DNA of 64,000 nucleotides from Xanthobacteraceae bacterium (GTDB lineage Bacteria > Pseudomonadota > Alphaproteobacteria > Rhizobiales > Xanthobacteraceae). Position numbers and translations under genes: made by a program. The notes beneath the pieces are model-generated. The model was not told the DNA's origin and ran no database searches. It was given only the letters and a program-made list of their open reading frames with translations. Shown piece after piece: positions 43,796 through 51,606 of the stretch (within the stretch, counting starts at the first letter, position 1; every line of letters begins with the position of its first letter). Location: assembly GCA_019635635.1 (NCBI GenBank), contig JAHBZB010000002.1, forward strand, positions 767,204 to 831,203, in the 5' to 3' direction.

Positions 43796-43953
43796 AGCCG
43801 CTCACCCGGTGAGAGCGGCCAGCGAGCCGAAGTCTGATTCGAGATCTGGCGGATCTGCTTAAGCAACGCCTCGGCCACGGCAGGATTGGCTGCGTTGTGC
43901 AACTGTGCAGCTGCGCCGGGAACCGTAGTAATATGCCGTGCGCAATCAAGCAT
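43792..43953 (-). CDS. Small hypothetical protein coupled to the YeiH-type exporter
   Basis: A reading frame of 53 codons fills the otherwise empty 150 bp between the crotonase stop and the exporter start, and ends in an ATGA overlap with the exporter, which suggests that it is translated. The product is Ala-rich and helical (NAANPAVAEALLKQIRQIS) and ends SPGERL. A GTG at 43986 could extend it to 64 residues, overlapping the crotonase. No family recognised. Confidence 0.4.
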   Translation of the reverse strand: MLDCARHITTVPGAAAQLHNAANPAVAEALLKQIRQISNQTSARWPLSPGERL

Positions 43954-44710
43954 CAGGCGCCACTCTGCGGCCGGAAGCGCCGACACGACGCGCTGAATTT
44001 GCGTAAGCGACGATGCGATCGCGCAGCCCCGGAGCGGCGGCACTGCGCACAAGGCTGGCGAGATCTTGATCACGCAGATCGGGCCGCGATGCGCGATAAA
44101 TATCATTCAATGTCGCGCGCTGAACAGTGAGCTTGGGAAGGTCCGCCGTGATCCAGCTTTCTACGCTTTCGCGTTCGGTAAGATCCGTTGCCAGACCGGC
44201 GCTGCGAGCCTCGCCGGCACCTATCTCTTCATTCGCCGCGATCCAGCGGCGCGCAGTCGTCTCGCCCACCCTCGTGCAAAGCCGGCGAGTGCCGAGCACG
44301 ATGCCAAATCCCGCGCCGGGAAAGCGAAACGTCGCGGTTGATTTCGCGATCCGGAAATCGCATGCCGCAAAAATATCCGCCCCTGCGCCCCAGGTTCTGC
44401 CAGTGGCGAAAGCCGCGGTACGAATGGGTGCATGCCAGATTTCCGAGAGCAGCAGTTCGATCTCGACGAAACGCAGCAGGATATCACCGTCACTTTGATC
44501 CTCTAGCCCCGCAAGATCGAAGCCGGTGCAGAGGTTCCGTCCGGCGCCGGAAATCGCGACGGTATCGACGTTCTGATCGGCGAAGACTTCTTGCAGGGCA
44601 TAGCGAAGCTCGCGGACCATTTCCACCGAAAGCGCGTTTCCGCGTTCGGGCTGATTGAGTTCTACTATCGCCGAGCGCTCTACAATCTTGCGGGATATCA
44701 GGGCACTCAT
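43946..44710 (-). CDS. Enoyl-CoA hydratase/isomerase (crotonase) family protein with altered active site
   Basis: A 254-residue crotonase-fold protein. The oxyanion-hole segments GAGRNLCTGFDL and GRTWGAGADIFAACD are present. The two glutamates of classical enoyl-CoA hydratase are replaced: the first position reads Asp (GAGADIF) and the second Gly (FPGAGFGI). It may therefore be an isomerase, hydrolase or decarboxylase acting on a CoA ester. ATG 44710 lies 1 bp after the stop of the MetC-like gene; longer frames upstream are shadows of that gene. Confidence 0.78.
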   Translation of the reverse strand: MSALISRKIVERSAIVELNQPERGNALSVEMVRELRYALQEVFADQNVDTVAISGAGRNLCTGFDLAGLEDQSDGDILLRFVEIELLLSEIWHAPIRTAAFATGRTWGAGADIFAACDFRIAKSTATFRFPGAGFGIVLGTRRLCTRVGETTARRWIAANEEIGAGEARSAGLATDLTERESVESWITADLPKLTVQRATLNDIYRASRPDLRDQDLASLVRSAAAPGLRDRIVAYANSARRVGASGRRVAPDA

Positions 44711-44711
44711 T

Positions 44712-45902
44712 TCAATACTTTCCCAGCATGACTGCTGCGGCGTCGAGGTCGGCAATGAGATCTCGGATATCCTCGAAACCGGCGTGGAAACGCACCAGCG
44801 GTCCGTAGTTTTCTCCGTCAATCGAACGGATCGTGCGCTCATTCTCGACGCGCACGAGGCTTTCAAATCCGCCCCACGACGAGCCGAGACCGAACAGCGA
44901 AAGCGAATTGACGAAACGATCGACCGATGCGGCATCGACGCCGCGAAGCTCGACGGTAAAAAGACCACATGATCCCGTGAAATCTCTCTTCCAGATTTCG
45001 TGGCGCGGATGGTCTTCCAACTCGGGATAATAAATCTTCCGGACAAACGGCTTGCCGGCAAACCACTCGATTAGCCGCATGGCCTGCCTGCGATGCTCCT
45101 CGATACGGATCGCGGCGCTTCGCGCACCACGCAGGACTTGATAGCAATCGTCCGGCGACGCGCAGGTACCGAGCCAATCTGCTGTTTCATTTAAGCGCTT
45201 CCAGGCGCTTTCATTGGCGACAGCCGCACCGAGGATCACATCGGAGGCGCCGCAGAGATATTTGGTTGCAGACAACACGGAGATATCCGCGCCGAGTCGA
45301 ATGGGATGATGCGTTACGCCCGACGCCCATGTGCTGTCGACCGCGACGACTATCCCCTTCGGTTTCGCGATGGCTGCGATAGCGGGAATATCGACGAGCT
45401 CGAACAGGACCGATCCGGGATTCTCGAGATAAATCAGCTTCGTGTTTGAGCGAATCCTACCCTCGATATCGGAGCCATCAGCGCGGACATAGTCGAAGGC
45501 GATTTGCTGGTCCGAGAGATAGGATTTTACGAAGCGCTTCACGGGTGCGTAGACGCCGTCCGAAATCAGCAGGTGATCCCCGGGACGCAGAAACGCGAGA
45601 AACACGAGTGTGTTCGCGGCAAGACCGCTCGACGCGAGCCGCGCGCCATGGCCGCCTTCGAGTTCCGTGAGCAAATCCTCGAGTTGGAAACTCGTCCCCG
45701 TGCCCCGGCGGCCGTAATAATCCTCGCGCGCGCCGCCGAGGCGCCGCTGCTCGGTAGCGCGCATTTCTTCGGCGGTCGCATGAAGATAAGTGCTCGCGCG
45801 AACGAGCGGCGGGTTTACCGGAACGGGCAGACCGGAAGCCGGCCGGCCGGCATGGATCAGAACCGACCGCTGCTTATGAGCTTTGTCGTCATTTCCGGCC
45901 AC
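44712..45902 (-). CDS. Cystathionine beta-lyase-like PLP enzyme (MetC type)
   Basis: A 396-residue Cys/Met-metabolism PLP enzyme. DYYGRRGTGTSFQLEDLL, LIYLENPGSVLFELVDIPAI, Lys214 in SVLSATKYLCGASDV (PLP) and SLSLFGLGSSWGGFESLV line up along their length with E. coli MetC. Such enzymes cleave C-S bonds by beta-elimination, giving a thiol and 2-aminoacrylate. Finding it together with RidA, which deaminates 2-aminoacrylate, supports lyase activity in the pathway rather than in methionine synthesis. Confidence 0.85.
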   Translation of the reverse strand: MAGNDDKAHKQRSVLIHAGRPASGLPVPVNPPLVRASTYLHATAEEMRATEQRRLGGAREDYYGRRGTGTSFQLEDLLTELEGGHGARLASSGLAANTLVFLAFLRPGDHLLISDGVYAPVKRFVKSYLSDQQIAFDYVRADGSDIEGRIRSNTKLIYLENPGSVLFELVDIPAIAAIAKPKGIVVAVDSTWASGVTHHPIRLGADISVLSATKYLCGASDVILGAAVANESAWKRLNETADWLGTCASPDDCYQVLRGARSAAIRIEEHRRQAMRLIEWFAGKPFVRKIYYPELEDHPRHEIWKRDFTGSCGLFTVELRGVDAASVDRFVNSLSLFGLGSSWGGFESLVRVENERTIRSIDGENYGPLVRFHAGFEDIRDLIADLDAAAVMLGKY

Positions 45903-45910
45903 GTACTAAC

Positions 45911-47059
45911 CTATGCGGACTTCATAATGGTTGGTTGCGCGAAAACTTCCTCGGTGTGCTCGCCGAGCGCGGGAGGATTTCGATAGATTTCCAGACCCTC
46001 CCCGTTGATCGTGATCGGAGAGCCGAAGGTCTTGATCGACGCTCCCTCGGGAATATTCATCGATTTGACCCAGCCGTAGTGTTCGACCTGCGGGTCACTC
46101 AACGCTTCTGAATAATTGTTGATCGGCGCACAAGGAACTCCGCGTTCGTTCATGATCCGGAGGCAGTGGTCGGCGGTCAGATCGGCGAAAGATGTTTCCA
46201 GCAGCTTGCGCAGCTCCACCTGGTTCTGGGCGCGCAGCTCGGGCGAAGTGAAGCGCGAATCGCCAACCAGTTCGGTGCGGCCAATTGCTTCGCAGGTTCG
46301 CTGGAAAAGGCTGTCGTTGCCGGCAGCAAGAACAAAGTATCCGTCCTTGCAGCGAAACGCCTGGTAGGGAGCGTTCCGCGGATGCGCGGAGCCGAGCTTC
46401 ACCGGGTTGCGGTTGGTTCCGAAATACTCGCTCACCTGAAGCGCCGCGATACCAAGCGTCGCGCCGAGCATCGGAATATCGAGATGCGCGCCACGGCCGC
46501 CATTCTGTACGCGGCGTAGAAGGCTGGTTACCGAAAACGCTGCGTAAAGGCCGGCCGCGAAGTCCGTAAGCGGCACACCGCACTTCACCGGCTCGCCGTC
46601 CGGCTCGCCGGTTACGCTCATGACGCCGCCGATCGCCTGCAAGGTTACGTCGAACCCGCCCTCGTTCGCGCGCGGGCCCTTCTGTCCGTATGCCGATATC
46701 GAACAGTAAATCAGCGACGGCTTCGTTTCGCTCAGCGCTGCGTAACCCATGCCGAGACGTTCCATCACGCCCGGCCTGAAGTTTTCGAGCACAACATCCC
46801 CCGACAGGCAAAGATCCTTGGCACGCTTGAGATCGGCGGCATCTTTCAGATTAAGTACGACCGAGCGCTTGTTGCGATTGAGCGAAGCGAAGTTTTCCGA
46901 ATAGCCCTTGGTCAATGGCGGCCAGGAACGCATGCCGTCACCGTCCGGCGACTCTACCTTGATGACGTCTGCACCCATGTCAGCGAGCAGCATTCCGGCG
47001 AACGGGCCGGAGGCGATCTGACAGAACTCGACGACGGTTATCCCTTCTAGCGGCAGCAT
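45911..47059 (-). CDS. CaiB/BaiF family III CoA-transferase
   Basis: A 382-residue family III CoA-transferase, which moves CoA between carboxylic acids. The opening LEGITVVEFCQIASGPFAGMLLADMGADVIKVE is typical, and the catalytic Asp is probably that in CGVPLTDFAAGLYAAFSV (after MSVTGEPDGEPV). It likely activates a carboxylic intermediate for the crotonase and SDR enzymes. It stops 8 bp before the MetC-like gene. Confidence 0.88.
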   Translation of the reverse strand: MLPLEGITVVEFCQIASGPFAGMLLADMGADVIKVESPDGDGMRSWPPLTKGYSENFASLNRNKRSVVLNLKDAADLKRAKDLCLSGDVVLENFRPGVMERLGMGYAALSETKPSLIYCSISAYGQKGPRANEGGFDVTLQAIGGVMSVTGEPDGEPVKCGVPLTDFAAGLYAAFSVTSLLRRVQNGGRGAHLDIPMLGATLGIAALQVSEYFGTNRNPVKLGSAHPRNAPYQAFRCKDGYFVLAAGNDSLFQRTCEAIGRTELVGDSRFTSPELRAQNQVELRKLLETSFADLTADHCLRIMNERGVPCAPINNYSEALSDPQVEHYGWVKSMNIPEGASIKTFGSPITINGEGLEIYRNPPALGEHTEEVFAQPTIMKSA

Positions 47060-47109
47060 TTTCTGATTGCCTTGCAGTTGAACAACATTTTTGTGCTGAG
47101 GTTTCGTTC

Positions 47110-47925
47110 TCAGCTTTTCGGCAGATCCATCGTCAGGTGCGAGACCTCGGCCACGCCGGCAGTCCGGCCGCCGTCGACGGGAAGCACGGCGCCGGTGATG
47201 TATTTCGCTTCGTCCGAGGCAAGGAAAAGCGTGGCAGCCGCGATGTCATCCGCCTCGCCAATTCGGCCAAGGGGAATGACCATGGAAGTACGGCGCCAGT
47301 TGTTGTCGAAATCGCCGGAAGCCTTGAGTGCGCCACGCAGCATCGGGGTATCGATCGAACCGGGGCAGATGCAGTTCACACGGATGTTCAGGGCCGCGAG
47401 CGAAAGCGCCATCGACTTTGTCAGCGACACCACGCCTGCCTTGGTGGCGCCATACATTGGCTGCCAAGGTCTACCAACGATACCGGCGTTCGACGCATCA
47501 TGGACGATCGACCCGCCGCCCGCTTTCTGCATGTGCGGAATGACGGCCTGACTTGCGTACATCAGGCCTTTCAGATTCACGCCAACCAGAAAATCCACAT
47601 CATCGCTACTGGTATCGACGAACGGCTTGGTCAGCGTGACTCCGGCATTGTTGACGAGCACGGTGACCGGACCAAACTGCGCCACCGCTTCGGCGACGAG
47701 CCCGGATATATCGTCTTTCCTGGTGACATCGCCTGCCTTGGCGACGACTTTCGTGCCGCCCTTCTTTAGTTCGTCGGCAACGGCGGTTAGCGTGGCCGCA
47801 TCCTTATCGAGCAGGCCGAGTGCCGCGCCTTCCCGCGCAAACATCCGGGCCGTTGCCTGCCCGATACCGTTGGCGGCTCCGGTTACGATCGCAACCTTGC
47901 CGGCCAGTCTTCCATTAGTTGTCAT
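47110..47925 (-). CDS. Short-chain dehydrogenase/reductase
   Basis: A 271-residue classical SDR: VTGAANGIGQATARMF binds the cofactor (Asp after strand 2 in GLLDKD favours NAD), LVNNAGVT is the structural motif, and the catalytic set is Ser in DASNAG with Tyr and Lys in YGATK. PGSIDTPM follows. It probably oxidises a hydroxyacyl or alcohol intermediate of the operon's pathway. Substrate unknown. Confidence 0.88.
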   Translation of the reverse strand: MTTNGRLAGKVAIVTGAANGIGQATARMFAREGAALGLLDKDAATLTAVADELKKGGTKVVAKAGDVTRKDDISGLVAEAVAQFGPVTVLVNNAGVTLTKPFVDTSSDDVDFLVGVNLKGLMYASQAVIPHMQKAGGGSIVHDASNAGIVGRPWQPMYGATKAGVVSLTKSMALSLAALNIRVNCICPGSIDTPMLRGALKASGDFDNNWRRTSMVIPLGRIGEADDIAAATLFLASDEAKYITGAVLPVDGGRTAGVAEVSHLTMDLPKS

Positions 47926-47958
47926 GAACGAATTCCATTCGATCAGAGATCGCGTGAG

Positions 47959-48426
47959 CTAGTCTTCGATTTTCGGAGCGGGCCCAGCGGGCTCGAACTG
48001 GTCGAGGCGGGAAATTCCGCAGAAGATCGGTATCGGCCATGCTTCGATCTGCATGATCTTCGCCGGCTTGTCCGGATCACGATTGATATGCCGGTGCGGC
48101 ACGTTAGGCGGCAGATAGAACGTGTCGCCGACTTCCCAATCGATGGTTTGGTCGCCGATGATCTCCCTGCCCTTGCCTTCGAGCACATATGCGACAGCCT
48201 CGAAGGTGTGCTGATGCAGCCCGGACTGGCGGCCCGGCGGTATCTCCGTCAGCAACATTCCGAAGAACTTCGCGTTCATCCCGGTCGTCTCATCAACGAT
48301 GATCGCATTGCGGCCCTGTGGGCTCGTATGCCACTGCACATCCTTCGCCTTGATGATCAGCTTGCCTTTGTACGTGTAAGTCTCGGCTTGCCGACGCATC
48401 AGGCTTTCGTAAAACGTCTCACCCAT
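47959..48426 (-). CDS. Cupin-domain protein
   Basis: A 155-residue single-cupin protein. Motif 1 is in PPGRQSGLHQHTFEAVAYVLEGKG (HXH and Glu metal ligands) and motif 2 in GDTFYLPPNVPHRHIN. Metal binding is likely. Cupins of this size include dioxygenases, isomerases and lyases, and sequence alone does not decide. It lies between ridA and the SDR gene. Confidence 0.8.
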   Translation of the reverse strand: MGETFYESLMRRQAETYTYKGKLIIKAKDVQWHTSPQGRNAIIVDETTGMNAKFFGMLLTEIPPGRQSGLHQHTFEAVAYVLEGKGREIIGDQTIDWEVGDTFYLPPNVPHRHINRDPDKPAKIMQIEAWPIPIFCGISRLDQFEPAGPAPKIED

Positions 48427-48441
48427 TTGAGATCCCCTGGA

Positions 48442-48822
48442 TCAATCGCAGACTGCAATGGCTTCGATCTCAACGATGAAGCCGCCGAGCAGACCGCCTT
48501 GCAGCGTCGTACGCGCGGGAAAGTTGGGACCCTTGAAGACTTCCGAAAACGCCTCGTTGAAGCCGACATAATCGGTCGGGAAATTTGGCAGGATGCAGGT
48601 GAGCTTCATGATCTTGTCGAGCGAGCTGCCCGAGGCCTCGAGCACCGCCTTCAGATTCTTCAGCGTCTGCCGGGTCTGCTCCTTGATATCGCCGAGCATC
48701 GGCTTGCCGGTTTCGCCGTCGAAGGCAACCTGCCCCGCGACATAGACGACACCGTTATGCTTCACGGCCTGCGAGAACGGACCCTTGGGCATAGTGGGCG
48801 GCGTGGTTTTTACGACTTCCAT
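48442..48822 (-). CDS. ridA: RidA-family enamine/imine deaminase
   Basis: A 126-residue YjgF/RidA/UK114 protein with GPFSQAVKHNGVVYVAGQVAFD at the start and FPARTTLQGGLLGG near the end; the latter contains the conserved Arg that holds the substrate carboxylate. RidA hydrolyses 2-aminoacrylate and similar enamines. ATG 48822 has GGAGAGG in front; an upstream in-frame TTG lies inside that site. It probably clears the product of the MetC-like lyase. Confidence 0.88.
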   Translation of the reverse strand: MEVVKTTPPTMPKGPFSQAVKHNGVVYVAGQVAFDGETGKPMLGDIKEQTRQTLKNLKAVLEASGSSLDKIMKLTCILPNFPTDYVGFNEAFSEVFKGPNFPARTTLQGGLLGGFIVEIEAIAVCD

Positions 48823-48850
48823 TTTCCTCTCCTTCAAACTTGGCCGGTCT

Positions 48851-49681
48851 TCAGAGACCTGCGCCCAATTCTTGACTGCGCTTGGTCGAGCGACCCTTCA
48901 CGAAAATCCGCTCGGCGTACTCGACCGCGAAATAAAAGATGAAGCCGATCGCGATAAGCCAGATGATCGCTGCGAACACGAGCACCATGTTGAGGCTGGC
49001 GCGCGCCTCGACGAGTACGTAGCCGAGGCCCGCCTCGGATGCGACGAACTCGGCAACGATCGCGCCGACGACCGCGAAGGTCATGCCAATCTTCAAGCCT
49101 GAGAAGATGTGCGGCAGCGCGGTCGGAAGACGGACTTTCCAGAACGATTGCCAGCGCGAACCGCCCATCGAGCGCAGGAGCATCAGGCTTTCCGGACGAA
49201 CCGCAGAAAGTCCGGCGAGCGTATCGACCACGATCGGGAAGAACGCGATCAGGAAAGTCATCAGAACTTTCGGGATCAGGCCGAATCCGAACCACACGAT
49301 AAAGAGCGGCGCGAGGGCAACCTTCGGCAATACCTGCGCGGTAATCAGGATCGGGTAGATCGCCCGGTTGAACGCATCCGAGTAGATCATGAGCGTCGCG
49401 ATCGGAATTCCGATAACAACCGCGAGACCGAAACCGAGCAGGATCGCCCAGATGGTGGAAAGCGCGTGCCGGAACAGGAGCGGCGACTCGGCAACGGCCA
49501 CATGCGCAACCTTGCTGGGCGGCGGCAACATATAGATCGGAATGTTGAGCAGCCGAACAACTCCCTCCCACAATAGAAGGAGAGCGAGAATTGAAAGTAC
49601 CGGGACCAGCCAACGCACCGAACTTTTCGCTGGTGGTTTCTTTTTTACTTCAGTTTGCATGGCCACAGCCGCATCAGTCAT
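48851..49681 (-). CDS. NitT/TauT-family ABC transporter permease
   Basis: A 276-residue permease with an N-terminal basic tail, six helices and the coupling loop SAVRPESLMLLRSMGGSRWQS. The start at 49681 overlaps the ATPase gene by 8 bp; ATG 49660 is the alternative. It works with the ATPase (49674-50465) and binding protein (50507-51532). This family imports sulfonates, nitrate, pyrimidine precursors and aromatic acids. Confidence 0.87.
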   Translation of the reverse strand: MTDAAVAMQTEVKKKPPAKSSVRWLVPVLSILALLLLWEGVVRLLNIPIYMLPPPSKVAHVAVAESPLLFRHALSTIWAILLGFGLAVVIGIPIATLMIYSDAFNRAIYPILITAQVLPKVALAPLFIVWFGFGLIPKVLMTFLIAFFPIVVDTLAGLSAVRPESLMLLRSMGGSRWQSFWKVRLPTALPHIFSGLKIGMTFAVVGAIVAEFVASEAGLGYVLVEARASLNMVLVFAAIIWLIAIGFIFYFAVEYAERIFVKGRSTKRSQELGAGL

Positions 49682-50465
49682 TGGTGAAAACCCCGAGGTC
49701 CTTGAACATCTCACGTATGTGGCCGGTGTAGGCATTGAACTCGCTGGAATCGCGAATGCCGAGCTTGCGCGGCCTAGGCAAGTCAATCTTGATGTCTTCC
49801 GCGACCGACGCCGGACGGCCGGTCATTACGACCACGCGATCCGACAGGAACACGGCCTCGTCGATACTGTGCGTCACCAGGATCGCGGTCTTGCGCTTCT
49901 CGAGCCAGATGCGTTGCAGATCGATATTCATCTGGTCGCGCGTCATGGCATCAAGCGCGCCAAACGGTTCGTCCATGAGAAGAATATCCGGGTCGTGCAC
50001 GAGCGCGCGGCATAGCGCGACGCGCTGCTTCATGCCGCCCGAGAGTTCGTCGGGATAACGATCCTCGAAGCCGCTCAGGCCAACCTGACTCAAGAGCTGC
50101 TTCGCGATCGGGATATACGTGTTGATATCCAGCTTGCGGATTTCCATTTGGAGCAGAATGTTCTGGAGCGCCGTGCGCCACTCGAGCAGCTCGGCATTCT
50201 GAAAAACGATTCCGATGTCCGTGTACGGATCTACGATCTTCTTGCCTTCGATCTGGACCTCGCCTTTTGAAGCCGCCGACAGACCGGCAACAATCATCAT
50301 CAGCGTGGTTTTTCCGCATCCGCTCGGCCCCAGCAGCGAAACGAACTCGCCCTGCTTGATCTTCAGGCTGACGCTGGACAGCGCCGGAACGTCTTCTCCC
50401 GTGTCCGACTGATAAACTTTTGCGACTGACCGGATATCGATGAACGATGCAGATGTCTGGTCCAT
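49674..50465 (-). CDS. NitT/TauT-family ABC transporter ATP-binding protein
   Basis: A 263-residue ATPase with Walker A LLGPSGCGKTTLM, signature LSGGMKQRVALCRA and Walker B ILLMDEPFGALDA. ATG 50465 follows GAGGATC; ATG 50477 would add four residues but leaves no ribosome site. It is the middle gene of a three-gene importer. Confidence 0.88.
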   Translation of the reverse strand: MDQTSASFIDIRSVAKVYQSDTGEDVPALSSVSLKIKQGEFVSLLGPSGCGKTTLMMIVAGLSAASKGEVQIEGKKIVDPYTDIGIVFQNAELLEWRTALQNILLQMEIRKLDINTYIPIAKQLLSQVGLSGFEDRYPDELSGGMKQRVALCRALVHDPDILLMDEPFGALDAMTRDQMNIDLQRIWLEKRKTAILVTHSIDEAVFLSDRVVVMTGRPASVAEDIKIDLPRPRKLGIRDSSEFNAYTGHIREMFKDLGVFTND

Positions 50466-50506
50466 TTCGATCCTCATAATGCTATCCGGTCAGCCGCGCG
50501 TTGGTT

Positions 50507-51532
50507 TTACTTCTTAAGATATTCGTTGGTGAAGACCATTTCCGGCTTCACCGAACCCTTGGGAAGATCGGCATACTCGGTGAGCGTGTCGATCGTCTTC
50601 TGCCAGTCTTCGGCGGCCATAATGCCGTAGGGCTGGTTCGCAGTCGCCTTCGTGTGCAGAAGCTTGATCGTTTCAAGCCACTGACGCTTCACGACTTCCC
50701 GGCTGAAGCGCGCATCCTTCGCATATTTGAAGAACGCATCAATGCCTTTATCGGGATCCTTGACTGCAAGTTCGATGGCTTCCTGAGTCGCAAGTGCGAA
50801 GCGCTTCACGATATCGGGGTTCTTCGCAGCGTATTCGTCACCGACCATCACGCCGTTCGCGACATAGGTGATGTTCAGGTCCGAGTACTTGATGATGTTT
50901 ATCTTGCATTTGCAACGCTCTTCCATGATCGGAAGTTGCGTCACGGTATATCCGAAGCTGAAGTCGATCTGCTTGGTGATGAAGAGATTGTCGCGCGTCG
51001 GAATATCGACTGCAACCCGCGAAATTTTACTGCCGTCAATTCCGGTCGCCTTAACAAAAGCGCCGAATACCTGCTCGGGCGCCGAACCGTTACCGAAGCC
51101 GCCCTTGCGGCCCATGAGATCCTTCGGCGCCTTGATGCCGGAATCCGGCAACGCGAGAATGATCGAGGGCGTCGTTTGCAACATGCCAACGATCTGTTTC
51201 GCCTTCAGGCCTTGGGCCGCGAACTTCACAAGCGTGCCACCATCGGCCCAACCAAACTGGTCGGTTCCCGCAGAGACCACCTGAATGGTGTTGCCCGAAC
51301 CGCGGCCCGGCAACGCCGTCACGTCCAGACCATGCTTCTTATAGATGCCGTCGACGATGCCGAGCAGAATCGGCACATGCGAGCCATAGAAGAAGACATC
51401 CATGCGAATGTTGACGGGCGTCAAATTCTGCGCGGTTGCCGGCGATGCAAAAGATACGAGAAGCAACGCCGCACTTGCTGCGATTGCTCTTGTTCCTCTC
51501 GCGAGTATCTTAGAGATAAGATCAACTTTCAT
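50507..51532 (-). CDS. NMT1/THI5-like ABC transporter substrate-binding protein
   Basis: A 341-residue periplasmic protein with a Sec signal (residues 1-34, ending SPATAQ). The mature part begins LTPVNIRMDVFFYGSHVPILLGIVDGIYKKHGLDV, the NMT1/SsuA-type fold. Proteins of this type bind small pyrimidines, sulfonates, phthalates and other acids. It should take up the substrate of the operon. Confidence 0.87.
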   Translation of the reverse strand: MKVDLISKILARGTRAIAASAALLLVSFASPATAQNLTPVNIRMDVFFYGSHVPILLGIVDGIYKKHGLDVTALPGRGSGNTIQVVSAGTDQFGWADGGTLVKFAAQGLKAKQIVGMLQTTPSIILALPDSGIKAPKDLMGRKGGFGNGSAPEQVFGAFVKATGIDGSKISRVAVDIPTRDNLFITKQIDFSFGYTVTQLPIMEERCKCKINIIKYSDLNITYVANGVMVGDEYAAKNPDIVKRFALATQEAIELAVKDPDKGIDAFFKYAKDARFSREVVKRQWLETIKLLHTKATANQPYGIMAAEDWQKTIDTLTEYADLPKGSVKPEMVFTNEYLKK

Positions 51533-51606
51533 AGTTCCCCTCCGTTTTCGAACGCCTCAGTGGTTGGTCTCGTATTCATGCGAATTCCGGGCCATCCGTC
51601 TCGCAA

